Virus record (IMG/VR): IMGVR_UViG_3300021961_000114
Coordinates: 1-58,202 of that record
Source of the DNA: a virus
Length of the DNA: 58,202 nucleotides
Reading direction: 5' to 3' (one strand)
Shown here: piece after piece, positions 8,116 to 14,830 of the stretch
Layout of the letters: each line of letters starts with the position of its first letter
Position numbering within the stretch: position 1 is the stretch's first letter
Notes under the pieces: model-generated
What the model was told of the DNA's origin: nothing
Databases searched by the model: none
The model's input: the letters and a program-made list of their open reading frames with translations, nothing else
Program-made: the position numbers and the translations under genes

Positions 8116-9296
8116 ACCACGTTAAAAATTCCACGCAGTTATTGGTATCAGCAGCTGATCCACTGTTGATGCATATTAGAATCAAAAATCACAAACGTAT
8201 ACTTAGTGATATTTTTAACAATTTGTTTATTGGAGTTGCCTTTGGTTCCAAACGTAGAGAGCCTGCTGAAGTAGCTGAAATTGTTAACTTCTTTCATGAA
8301 CTTCGTGGTGATGATAAGTCCATTGAATTTATATATCCGTTGATGGATACGCAAAATCATGGCATGATGATCGCACATTTGATTGAGAATTTTTATGACA
8401 GATGTGGAGATAATATATTGCTGATGGAAGATGATGATTTTATTATCAATTCCAGATTGCTTAAAAGTCACATTTGCGCCCTGAATGAAGGGATTTATGA
8501 TTTTGTTGGTGATCCTAGAGGTTGTGTTAGTAACTTTAAATTGGTAGAGCGTGAAGTTCAATACATGAGAGAAGATAGGGTATTGTATGATCATGATAGT
8601 TCATGCGCATATCAGTTTGGACATTACTGGCCTACGCATTTTTTAATCAAGAAGAAGTTTGTCAAGAAAGACGACATTTTTAGAGCACATTGTTTTGAAG
8701 CGGGCGAAACAATATTTTACCGTGGAAGATTCATAACATTAGAAGAAGAATGTCATTCTGATACCTTTGTTAAGTTTAGCATTGACATGATGACCAGAAT
8801 TAATAAAGGTTGCCAATTTGATTTGTATGATTGTAAATTGGACAATTCTGACAGTCAGGCCGCATACTTTTTTCATATGGGTATGATAGAACAAAAACCC
8901 CATGTTACTTTTAATGATGATGTTTATAAGAAGATAGAAGATTACTACATATATCACATTGGATCTGCTTCCTGTTTAAACAGGTTTCATGTTGTTGTTG
9001 AAGATGATTTGTTACAAGAAGAGATGTTTGTAGAAATAATAGAACGTATCAACACACGTGAAATATCCACTGTGGCGCAAATTTATAGAAGATATTTGGT
9101 ATACAAAGCAATATTTGAAGCGGTCAAGGATGATACGGAACTCAAAGTGTTTCGTGACAGATATCTTCACAATTTCAACATAGCAGACAAGTTCTTCAGA
9201 GATATCAATATTAACGGTTTGATGGAATCGATTCAAACACGTTTTGTTCCGGCTGAACTATACACCCACGCATTTAAACAAATTGTGGGTATTTAA
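8112..9296 (+). CDS. Glycosyltransferase-like protein, paralogue of 5896-7119
   Basis: 394 residues from ATG 8112, which overlaps the epimerase stop as ATGA; an in-frame ATG at 8100 would extend further into that gene and is less likely. NILLMEDDDFIINSRLL near residue 115 carries the acidic motif, and GHYWPTHFLIKKKFVKKDD and DTFVKFSIDMMTRINKG match the first paralogue. The pair probably arose by duplication and may transfer the same sugar to different acceptors or positions. Confidence 0.7.
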   Translation: MNHVKNSTQLLVSAADPLLMHIRIKNHKRILSDIFNNLFIGVAFGSKRREPAEVAEIVNFFHELRGDDKSIEFIYPLMDTQNHGMMIAHLIENFYDRCGDNILLMEDDDFIINSRLLKSHICALNEGIYDFVGDPRGCVSNFKLVEREVQYMREDRVLYDHDSSCAYQFGHYWPTHFLIKKKFVKKDDIFRAHCFEAGETIFYRGRFITLEEECHSDTFVKFSIDMMTRINKGCQFDLYDCKLDNSDSQAAYFFHMGMIEQKPHVTFNDDVYKKIEDYYIYHIGSASCLNRFHVVVEDDLLQEEMFVEIIERINTREISTVAQIYRRYLVYKAIFEAVKDDTELKVFRDRYLHNFNIADKFFRDININGLMESIQTRFVPAELYTHAFKQIVGI

Positions 9297-9308
9297 TGTA
9301 ACGCTATT

Positions 9309-9317
9309 ATATTTATA
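9309..9317 (+). promoter_or_regulatory. Late promoter motif ATATTTATA
   Basis: Five bases before the ATG at 9323; same motif and spacing as ten other gene starts in the window. Confidence 0.5.
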
Positions 9318-9322
9318 TCATT

Positions 9323-11329
9323 ATGGGCATAAACAAGCTTGAAAAACTCGTCATTCAAACACTCAAAGAAAGTGTGAATAATCCACCAGTCAAAGTTATG
9401 GTTTCCACTATTGATAGAGGAACCAAGATATTGATGTGGAAGATGGAAAACTTCGACAAAGAGGTGGGATCTGACGCATATGTTTCCACTACAACACCAT
9501 TTAAGCAATTGGTGACAATGTTGAATACAGATCCAAGTAATTTGATTACCACTGACCGTGACGCTGTAGAAGTGTTGAAGTTATTGACCCAAGACGAGAT
9601 TTCAGAATTGCTTAGTAAGAACCCAGTCACAACAACCAACATTCCACCATCTATTTTGGACAAATACAAAACATCACGTAACGATACTCAAAATTTGTCG
9701 GAGAACTCACATATGAACAAACAAGAAAAACTAGTCAGAATGATCAAACAAATGATAGCAGAAGAGTTTAAGGGTTCTCCGAACGACGCTGCTGAGGTTG
9801 AGAGTGACGAACTAACGGCTCATTTGAGTGAAGATTCTGTTGCGGATGACATCAAGGATTTGGAAGCACTGTTGGCAAATCCAGATCCTACCAGAGCAAA
9901 AGACTATGGCACCATTGACAACTATAAGAAGATGTTGCGTCAAAAGATTGCTCGTTTGAAGGGCGAAGAACCAGGTATGGGCCCAGAATATCGTGTTCGT
10001 AGTGATGAACCAGAACCATTTGGATATGGAATGGATGAGTCCAAGATTTCAGTCAGTGAGTTTACCAACATCATTTACGAATCGATCCGTGAAGTGATGG
10101 ATGAAAAAAAAATTGTAGAATCAATCAAAATTCAAAGTCTTGAAGATTTTTATCAAGACGAAATGGACGATGTAGTTGCTGAGTCTCTACTTGATGTCAG
10201 AGAAGAAGTTGATCTGGACAAGTATAGAGACATGTTGGGTTCTACATTTAGAGAATTGTCAGATGAAGAATTGATGGCATATCTCAGAAGACAATATCTC
10301 AAACGTCAAGCTACAACTGACAAAGTTTTGAAGAAACAGTTGGATAAAGATCCAGAGTTCCAAAGACAGATCAAGATAGACAAATACAAGTATCCATATA
10401 TTCACGCTAGCACAGCTGTGAAGATTGTGGATGCGTCAGGCAAAGAGTTCAACTTGGAACAATTGAAGAACACCATCAAGGAACGTCCAACCAAGATTCT
10501 TAAGCAGAACGAAAAGATTCAACATAGCGGTGGTGGTGTATCGATTTATTACAACATTGGTCTTCCAGCACTAAAAGGTTTGGCGGTCAATGAAAAGACA
10601 AACAAGTTGGTAGTAATTGATACATGTCCAGGTGCTGGTGCTTGTAAGGTTTATTGTTATGCCAAGAAGGGTGGATATATTCAATATGAAAACGCTCCAA
10701 TATCCGCAACCAGAATGTTGAATTTCTTGGTCAATGATCCATCTGGTTTCAAGTCTATGTTGGAAAGCGAAATTGCAGCTGCTGTAAAATCCGCTGGTAA
10801 GAAAAATGCCAAGGTAGTCGTAAGATGGCATGATGCTGGAGATATGTTCTCAGCTGATTATTTAAATCTTGCTTATGATGTTGCTAGAAAGTTTCCAAAT
10901 GTAGACTTTTATGCTTACACCAAGATGGCATCTGTAGCACAAGGAGAAAAGCCTTCTAACTTCCTCATTAATTTCAGTGCTGGTGCAACAAAACCACAAG
11001 AACGTGATGTTGATTTCAGCAAGACCAAGCATAGCACTGTTGTTCCAAAACAAATGTTTGATGATCTTATCACCAAGGATGCTAAGGGTGTGGCAGTCAG
11101 AGATGATCAAGACAGAGTTGTGTTCTCTCCAGAAAACTTGGCTCGTTTGAAACAAAAGTTGGCAGCTAAATACAATGTTCCTGCATCTAGTATATTGAGC
11201 TATGAGGAAATGTTGGCTACACCAGTATCCAATGAAGTTGGTAAATACAACGTCATTGTAAGACCAGGTGATGGTGATGAAAGCGCAAACAGAAAAGATG
11301 TGAAAGGCACATATTTGTTGATCCACTAA
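9323..11329 (+). CDS. GP88-like cysteine-motif protein with long modular N-terminus
   Basis: 668 residues. The C-terminal domain (about 390-668) has CPGAGACKVYCYA (Cys435, Cys441, Cys445), RWHDAGDMFSADYLNLAYDVA and FYAYTKM, the pattern of the phage family named gene product 88 (PF17338), whose function is unknown; the cysteine cluster suggests metal or Fe-S binding. The N-terminal 380 residues contain three similar short amphipathic helices: INKLEKLVIQTLKESV at the start, NKQEKLVRMIKQMIAEEF near 133 and SEFTNIIYESIREVMDEK near 247. Such helices also begin structural proteins here (45764), so the protein may be packaged or assembled with virions (inference). It follows the sugar cassette and has its own late motif. 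Confidence 0.65.
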   Translation: MGINKLEKLVIQTLKESVNNPPVKVMVSTIDRGTKILMWKMENFDKEVGSDAYVSTTTPFKQLVTMLNTDPSNLITTDRDAVEVLKLLTQDEISELLSKNPVTTTNIPPSILDKYKTSRNDTQNLSENSHMNKQEKLVRMIKQMIAEEFKGSPNDAAEVESDELTAHLSEDSVADDIKDLEALLANPDPTRAKDYGTIDNYKKMLRQKIARLKGEEPGMGPEYRVRSDEPEPFGYGMDESKISVSEFTNIIYESIREVMDEKKIVESIKIQSLEDFYQDEMDDVVAESLLDVREEVDLDKYRDMLGSTFRELSDEELMAYLRRQYLKRQATTDKVLKKQLDKDPEFQRQIKIDKYKYPYIHASTAVKIVDASGKEFNLEQLKNTIKERPTKILKQNEKIQHSGGGVSIYYNIGLPALKGLAVNEKTNKLVVIDTCPGAGACKVYCYAKKGGYIQYENAPISATRMLNFLVNDPSGFKSMLESEIAAAVKSAGKKNAKVVVRWHDAGDMFSADYLNLAYDVARKFPNVDFYAYTKMASVAQGEKPSNFLINFSAGATKPQERDVDFSKTKHSTVVPKQMFDDLITKDAKGVAVRDDQDRVVFSPENLARLKQKLAAKYNVPASSILSYEEMLATPVSNEVGKYNVIVRPGDGDESANRKDVKGTYLLIH

Positions 11330-11340
11330 AAAAATTTAGT

Positions 11341-11366
11341 GTTTTCGAAATTTCCTGATATATATT
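11341..11366 (+). promoter_or_regulatory. Promoter of the TTTTC-N12-TATATATT class
   Basis: TTTTC at 11342-11346, 12-base spacer, TATATATT at 11359-11366. The same arrangement stands at 26502-26526, and close variants at 38323 and 40127. Confidence 0.45.
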
Positions 11367-11372
11367 AGCAGA

Positions 11373-11456
11373 ATGAAAGTTAAGTATACACATATTAAAC
11401 GCTGGAATACCTTTACAAATTGTGAAGATAGAGGTATGGCGGCTGATATTGTGTAA
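11373..11456 (+). CDS. Possible 27-aa peptide or small RNA transcript
   Basis: ATG at 11373, 6 bases after the TATATATT box, opens a 27-codon frame (MKVKYTHIKRWNTFTNCEDR...) ending at TAA 11454-11456; a terminator follows 30 bases later. The transcript would be about 140 nt, so it may act as a small RNA instead. Coding evidence is limited to the open frame. Confidence 0.3.
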   Translation: MKVKYTHIKRWNTFTNCEDRGMAADIV

Positions 11457-11485
11457 ATGTAACCCTGAAAATAGAAACAATATCA

Positions 11486-11516
11486 ACCGTCACCCAGAAA
11501 TGAGTGACGGTTTTTT
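11486..11516 (+). terminator. Rho-independent terminator
   Basis: ACCGTCAC(11486-11493)/GTGACGGT(11504-11511), 8 bp, followed by TTTTTG. It separates the short transcript from the tRNA-cluster promoters. Confidence 0.8.
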
Positions 11517-11535
11517 GTTTTCTAAAAAAAGACGG

Positions 11536-11563
11536 TTGACAAACGAAGAAAGGATGATAGGAT
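11536..11563 (+). promoter_or_regulatory. sigma70-like promoter
   Basis: TTGACA (11536-11541), 16-base spacer, TAGGAT (11558-11563). First of two tandem promoters before tRNA cluster 1. Confidence 0.6.
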
Positions 11564-11619
11564 GTTGACCGTTGAACGAAACTAGAAAAACGAACGACAA
11601 AGAAAAAATAAAAAGACAG

Positions 11620-11647
11620 TTGACAACGATAAAAAGTGTGGTAGACT
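11620..11647 (+). promoter_or_regulatory. sigma70-like promoter of tRNA cluster 1
   Basis: TTGACA (11620-11625), 16-base spacer ending GTGG, TAGACT (11642-11647). Transcription would start near 11654, just ahead of the conserved leader RNA. Confidence 0.65.
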
Positions 11648-11653
11648 GTTAGG

Positions 11654-11841
11654 ACAATTTAAGAAACGAAGGTTTGAAACTCCATCTGTTGAACCTCCGC
11701 CAGTGAGTCAAGAAATTGACGATAAGGTAAAGTCTGGGAAAATCAATTGATTGGTCCGTGGGTGTTATGTATCGATCCAGAACCCATAGGGCGATGACGG
11801 AATTACTGAGGTGATTTTCGTGAATGTTGAAGTAAAGAAAA
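11654..11841 (+). ncRNA. Leader RNA of tRNA cluster 1, conserved with 26714-26835
   Basis: No open frame. Two blocks match the leader of tRNA cluster 2. Block 1 is a hairpin GGTT(11671-11674)/AACC(11692-11695) enclosing TGAAACTCCATCTGTTG; the other copy has GGGG/CCCC around nearly the same loop. Block 2 begins TTGATTGGTCCGTGGGTG near 11748 and continues through CAGAACC and GGCGATGA. Stem changes with retained loop suggest a functional RNA. Whether it is cut off as a small RNA or acts in cis is unknown. Confidence 0.55.
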
Positions 11842-11847
11842 TTTAAC

Positions 11848-11929
11848 GCCGTTGTGAGTTGAGTGGTTGAAAACACCAGTTTTGTAAACTGGAAAATCAT
11901 CGCAGGTTCGAATCCTGTCAACGGCTCCA
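11848..11929 (+). tRNA. tRNA-Thr(TGT)
   Basis: Acceptor GCCGTTG/CAACGGC, anticodon loop TTTGTAA, T-loop TTCGAAT, encoded CCA. D-loop has G18G19. Slightly long variable region. Confidence 0.85.
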
Positions 11930-11941
11930 GCTTATAGTAAT

Positions 11942-12017
11942 GGTGAATATCCTCTATGTAGTAAGAGCATTGCCTGTGAAGCAATCAAAGGGAGTGCAAA
12001 TCTCCTTATTCACCCCA
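11942..12017 (+). tRNA. tRNA-His(GTG)
   Basis: Acceptor GTGAATA/TATTCAC with the extra G-1:C73 pair diagnostic of tRNA-His, loop CTGTGAA, encoded CCA. T-loop is TGCAAAT (G55) and D-loop has AGT (A18G19). Confidence 0.9.
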
Positions 12018-12025
12018 ATTTTAAT

Positions 12026-12101
12026 TACCCTATCGTCTAGGTTTAGGACGGATGTGTTCTCTGAGACATCAACCTTGGTGAAAATCCAAGTGGGGTAACC
12101 A
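12026..12101 (+). tRNA. tRNA, isotype unclear (Glu-like body, 10-nt anticodon loop)
   Basis: Acceptor TACCCTA/TGGGGTA, Glu-type D-arm CGTCTAG...GGACG, T-stem CTTGG/CCAAG, encoded ACCA. The anticodon stem GATGT/ACATC closes a 10-base loop GTTCTCTGAG and the variable region is only 3 bases. T-loop TGAAAAT lacks C56. Could be a frameshifting tRNA or a decaying copy. Confidence 0.6.
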
Positions 12102-12107
12102 ATTTAT

Positions 12108-12185
12108 GCTTCGGTGGTGAAAATGGATTTATCACGCAACGCTACGAACGTTGAATTTGAGGTTCGACTCCTCACCGAAGCACCA
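12108..12185 (+). tRNA. tRNA-Arg(ACG)
   Basis: Acceptor GCTTCGG/CCGAAGC, anticodon arm CAACG-CTACGAA-CGTTG, T-loop TTCGACT, encoded CCA, G18G19. Confidence 0.9.
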
Positions 12186-12195
12186 ATTTTATAAT

Positions 12196-12272
12196 GGCCT
12201 CATCGTCTAATGGCTTAGGACGGTAGACTTTCAATCTATAAATCGTGGGTTCGATTCCCCGTGGGGCTACCA
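12196..12272 (+). tRNA. tRNA-Glu(TTC)
   Basis: Acceptor GGCCTCA/TGGGGCT (G-T first pair), loop CTTTCAA, D-arm CGTCTAATGG, T-loop TTCGATT, encoded ACCA. Confidence 0.88.
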
Positions 12273-12279
12273 ATTTAAT

Positions 12280-12356
12280 GGTCGCATCGTCTATGTGTGT
12301 TAGGACACCATCCTCTCAAGATGGAGAATAGGGTTCAAATCCCAATGCGACTGCCA
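12280..12356 (+). tRNA. tRNA-Glu(CTC)
   Basis: Acceptor GGTCGCA/TGCGACT, anticodon arm CCATC-CTCTCAA-GATGG, T-loop TTCAAAT, encoded GCCA. The D-loop lacks an obvious GG pair, an exception to the elbow rule described in the findings. Confidence 0.85.
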
Positions 12357-12364
12357 TTTAGTAT

Positions 12365-12442
12365 ATCCGCCCATGTTCCAAGGATTAGGCGACAGAGACT
12401 CCAAATCTCAGTGGGTAAGTTCGATTCTTACGGCGGATGCCA
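12365..12442 (+). tRNA. tRNA-Trp(CCA)
   Basis: Acceptor ATCCGCC/GGCGGAT, anticodon arm GAGA-CTCCAAA-TCTC, T-loop TTCGATT, discriminator G and encoded CCA. Confidence 0.9.
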
Positions 12443-12450
12443 ATTTTTCA

Positions 12451-12628
12451 AATACATTAGGTGAAGGCAACGAACGTAGCTTAAGTGGTAAAGCAACTGC
12501 GCTTTATGCAGGAGTCATTCAGTTCGAATCTGAATCAATAGTTGAAGTAGTAAGTAATGTATTGACACTGATAGACATTGAAGGTTATAATCTGACGAGG
12601 TTATAGTTAGTAGGTGGAACGTTCGTTG
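12451..12628 (+). ncRNA. tRNA-like RNA with two interleaved long helices
   Basis: A D-arm-like segment (GCTTAAGTGGTAAAGC) and T-arm (TTCAG-TTCGAAT-CTGAA at about 12518-12534) lie inside two perfect helices that cross each other: AATACATTA(12451-12459) with TAATGTATT(12555-12563), and CAACGAACGT(12468-12477) with ACGTTCGTTG(12619-12628). They could form a pseudoknot or be alternatives. No encoded CCA and no clear anticodon loop (CTGC-GCTTTAT-GCAG has C at position 33). Confidence 0.45.
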
Positions 12629-12655
12629 AAATCCAGTAAACATTTTATTTTTAAT

Positions 12656-12729
12656 TCCCGAGTAGTGTCAAAGTAGCACGGAACGCTGTTAACGTTCTTG
12701 TGGAGGTGCGAGTCCTTCCTTGGGAGCCA
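12656..12729 (+). tRNA. tRNA-Asn(GTT), copy 1
   Basis: Acceptor TCCCGAG/CTTGGGA, anticodon arm GAACG-CTGTTAA-CGTTC, T-loop TGCGAGT (G55), D-loop AAAGTA (A18G19), encoded GCCA. Confidence 0.88.
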
Positions 12730-12737
12730 TTTTCAAT

Positions 12738-12812
12738 TCCAGAGTAGCTCAATGGTAGAGCATGCGGCTGTTAACCGCAGGGTTGGGGGTTCGAAACCCT
12801 CCTCTGGAGCCA
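12738..12812 (+). tRNA. tRNA-Asn(GTT), copy 2
   Basis: Acceptor TCCAGAG/CTCTGGA, anticodon arm TGCGG-CTGTTAA-CCGCA, canonical D-loop AATGGTA and T-loop TTCGAAA, encoded GCCA. Much more canonical than copy 1, so the two probably have different origins. Confidence 0.93.
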
Positions 12813-12818
12813 TTTTCA

Positions 12819-12932
12819 AGTGGGACTAGTAATTGATAAAAAACAAATCAGAGAGATAAGCAAGTTCGAAATTGCTTGACCAATGTGAAATCCTGATGTA
12901 AGTTTAGATGAAAGTCCCTACTAATTTTTTTG
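12819..12932 (+). ncRNA. Structured tRNA-like remnant or small RNA
   Basis: GGGACT(12822-12827) pairs with AGTCCC(12913-12918), flanked by AGT/ACT. Inside is a hairpin AAGCAA-GTTCGAAA-TTGCTT that looks like a T-arm, and the closing strand is followed by TACTAATTTTTTT, which resembles a terminator. No encoded CCA at this end and no anticodon arm I can name. Confidence 0.35.
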
Positions 12933-13021
12933 GTGAGTGTTCCCTATGGCTGTCTGTAAAACAGTTGCCGTTATTTAATAGGGTGGCTCGGCAAGTGGTT
13001 CAACTCCTCCACTCACCACCA
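12932..13021 (+). tRNA. tRNA-Tyr(GTA), copy 1
   Basis: Acceptor GGTGAGT/ACTCACC, anticodon CTGT-CTGTAAA-ACAG, long variable region as in bacterial Tyr tRNAs, encoded ACCA. The D-arm is short and the T-stem poorly paired, so it may be weak or decaying. Confidence 0.65.
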
Positions 13022-13026
13022 TTTTT

Positions 13027-13114
13027 GGGTTATTATACTACTAAAGACGTAGCTCTGACTGTAAATCAGAAGGCCATAGTGCCTGGGTAGGAGCATTACC
13101 TACATAACCCACCA
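13027..13114 (+). tRNA. tRNA-Tyr(GTA), copy 2
   Basis: Acceptor GGGTTAT/ATAACCC, D-stem CTAC/GTAG, anticodon arm TCTGA-CTGTAAA-TCAGA, long variable arm, T-arm GTAGG-AGCATTA-CCTAC, encoded ACCA. The T-loop has A54 G55 C56 instead of TTC. Confidence 0.85.
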
Positions 13115-13177
13115 TTTTTGACCTAGATATTTACTATTTATGTTACGCAACGTATAGTTGCTAATATAAGGAACAAT

Positions 13178-13444
13178 ATGGGTAAAAACGCAAAAACACG
13201 TAGATCAGATAGAAAAGAAGCTAGACAAACCAAAAAGTCAGATATTCAAAACGGAGAGTCTAGGGAAGATGCGAGAGATGCAAAACATGCATTAAAATCT
13301 TCTGATAGAGCACAATGGAAAGCTGAAGGCAAAAGTATCGGGCAATCTATTTCATCTGATTCTGACGCAGTAGGACAAGCGATATCTGATGCCACTACAG
13401 ATGTAGCAAAAGATATTGCAGATAATCCCGAAGATTTAGTGTGA
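13178..13444 (+). CDS. Hypothetical charged protein, 88 aa
   Basis: Starts MGKNAKTRRSDRKEARQTKK with a strongly basic, probably disordered first third, followed by an acidic, Ser/Asp-rich helical half ending DIADNPEDLV. Alternating charge suggests a nucleic-acid-associated or scaffolding role, but no family is recognised. It has its own leader between tRNA genes, with TATTTATG at 13134-13141 and AAGGAA 5 bases before the ATG. Confidence 0.7.
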   Translation: MGKNAKTRRSDRKEARQTKKSDIQNGESREDARDAKHALKSSDRAQWKAEGKSIGQSISSDSDAVGQAISDATTDVAKDIADNPEDLV

Positions 13445-13462
13445 GTGATTAATAGTTTTAAT

Positions 13463-13566
13463 CTGTGTGTAGTTCAGTAGTAGATCAAAGCACTGCTATG
13501 ATGGTAAATGACATCGCAAAAAGGCAGAAGGAGCTTAGGCCGTTGGTGCAAATCCAACCACACAGA
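13463..13566 (+). tRNA. tRNA-like gene with expanded anticodon region, copy A
   Basis: Acceptor CTGTGTG/CACACAG, D-arm GTTC-AGTAGTA-GATC, T-arm GTTGG-TGCAAAT-CCAAC adjacent to the acceptor; no encoded CCA. The anticodon arm is replaced by a 50-base region: AAGC/GCTT outside, CTGC/GCAG inside, and a loop containing TATGATGGTAAATGACATCG. Copy B at 14037 has the same loop core. Elbow type A18G19/G55C56. Confidence 0.55.
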
Positions 13567-13585
13567 TTTTATTTTCAAGTCTGTC

Positions 13586-13594
13586 ATATTTATT
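13586..13594 (+). promoter_or_regulatory. Late promoter motif ATATTTATT
   Basis: Three bases before ATG 13598, which supports that start over the in-frame ATG 13508 inside the tRNA-like gene. Confidence 0.5.
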
Positions 13595-13597
13595 AAT

Positions 13598-14029
13598 ATG
13601 ATTAGATCCATAAGTCTTGTAGATATTTTGTTGGAAGTTAAAAGTCCAACTGTGTCAACTTTAATATCAAAAATCAAAAGTTGTCTTGAACCAGAGTTGT
13701 TGGAACCAAAGTATCGTAAGGAAAACGAGTCTAATCCAATGTTTGGTCACTGTTATGTTGCCACTGAAGCTTTGTATCACTTATTAAAGTCTACAAAATT
13801 GAAGGGAACATTCAAACCACATCAAGGAGAAGATGACCGAGGAATTTCTCACTGGTGGTTACAAAATGAAGACGGTAAGATTTTGGACGTAACTTCTGCT
13901 CAATATACGTCAAAAGGAAAAACACCTCCGTATAAAAAAGGAAGCGGAAGAGCATTTATGACACAAAAGGCTTCAAAGAGAGCCAGAAAAGTTATACGTT
14001 GTGTCAGACTGAAAATGTCTGGTGAATAG
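13598..14029 (+). CDS. Putative papain/transglutaminase-like fold protein, 143 aa
   Basis: From ATG 13598. Residues GHCYVATEALYHLL (Cys52 at the head of a helix), HWWLQN (His85) and GKILDVTSAQY (Asp97) occur in the order and spacing of a Cys-His-Asp triad of the papain-like/NlpC-P60 superfamily. The C-terminus is basic (KASKRARKVIRCVRLK). Related small proteins occur in many large phages without known substrate. It could be an amidohydrolase, peptidase or transglutaminase, or a non-catalytic member. It lies between two related tRNA-like genes. Confidence 0.65.
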   Translation: MIRSISLVDILLEVKSPTVSTLISKIKSCLEPELLEPKYRKENESNPMFGHCYVATEALYHLLKSTKLKGTFKPHQGEDDRGISHWWLQNEDGKILDVTSAQYTSKGKTPPYKKGSGRAFMTQKASKRARKVIRCVRLKMSGE

Positions 14030-14036
14030 TTTTAGA

Positions 14037-14138
14037 TTGTGTGTAGTTCAGAGGTAGATCAGTGCTCACTATGATGGTAAATGACACCGTAAAAGTGTGA
14101 ATAAGCACGGGCCGTTGGTTCAAATCCAACCACACAAT
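14037..14138 (+). tRNA. tRNA-like gene with expanded anticodon region, copy B
   Basis: Acceptor TTGTGTG/CACACAA, D-arm GTTC-AGAGGTA-GATC, T-arm GTTGG-TTCAAAT-CCAAC; no encoded CCA. The anticodon region has GTGCT/AGCAC outside, CAC/GTG inside and the loop core TATGATGGTAAATGACACCG shared with copy A. Elbow type G18G19/U55C56, the opposite of copy A. Confidence 0.55.
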
Positions 14139-14164
14139 TTAGTTTTTTTTAATATATATGATAT

Positions 14165-14830
14165 ATGAATAAAGATTTTAATAAACGGGCATTTACATTG
14201 ATAGAATTGTTAGTGGTGATTGCTATTATTGCGATATTGGCTGGTATGTTATTACCGGCTTTGAGTGGCGCAAAAAGCAAAGCGCAACAGATAAAGTGTG
14301 TAAATAATGCAAGGCAATTGGGCATTGTATTAGAACAATACAAGATTGACTATAGTGATAATATACCGCCAAGAAGTTTGACCAATCAATGGCCAATGGC
14401 GTTGAAACCATATTTTGAAAGTCAGAATGTGTTAATGTGTCCTGTAGATAAGTTTACAAATAATTTGGTTGAAACGAATATAAATAAAGCTAATAGAAGT
14501 TTTATAATCAATGGATTTAACGATTACTATTTTGATACATTTGATGGTGATTGGGATGTTTTGGAGGAACCGATTAAAGCTAGTTCAATACCATTTGTGA
14601 GTGAGACTGTTGTATTTGGAGAAAAGACGGGTAAATCAAAACATTTTTATATGGATATATTTGAAGGTAATGGAAATGATGTAACTGAATTAGATTTTAA
14701 AAAGCATAATGGTGGATCTACATATATTTTTGTTGATAGTCACGCATCATATTTAAAGTTCCCAAAAGCTTTTCAACCAGAAAATCAATGGGCAATAATT
14801 TCAACATATAGAACCAATTACAATTTTTGA
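14165..14830 (+). CDS. Type IV pilin/pseudopilin-like protein
   Basis: 221 residues. After the short basic leader MNKDFNKRA comes [20 protein letters not shown], the class III prepilin signal: prepilin peptidase would cut after Ala9 and N-methylate Phe, with Glu at +5. The rest ([22 protein letters not shown]..., and [21 protein letters not shown] near the end) matches the pseudopilin-like proteins abundant in Verrucomicrobiota, Lentisphaerota and Planctomycetota. A phage copy could enter the host type II/IV machinery and alter pili or secretion, or block a pilus receptor. It was probably captured from the host. Its TGA overlaps the start of the following tRNA-like element. Confidence 0.88.
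   Translation: MNKDFNKRAFTLIELLVVIAIIAILAGMLLPALSGAKSKAQQIKCVNNARQLGIVLEQYKIDYSDNIPPRSLTNQWPMALKPYFESQNVLMCPVDKFTNNLVETNINKANRSFIINGFNDYYFDTFDGDWDVLEEPIKASSIPFVSETVVFGEKTGKSKHFYMDIFEGNGNDVTELDFKKHNGGSTYIFVDSHASYLKFPKAFQPENQWAIISTYRTNYNF

Noticed and set aside
12373-13090. Two short + frames over the tRNA genes
   Set aside because: They cover tRNA-Trp, the tRNA-like RNA and two tRNA-Tyr genes; no protein-like features.
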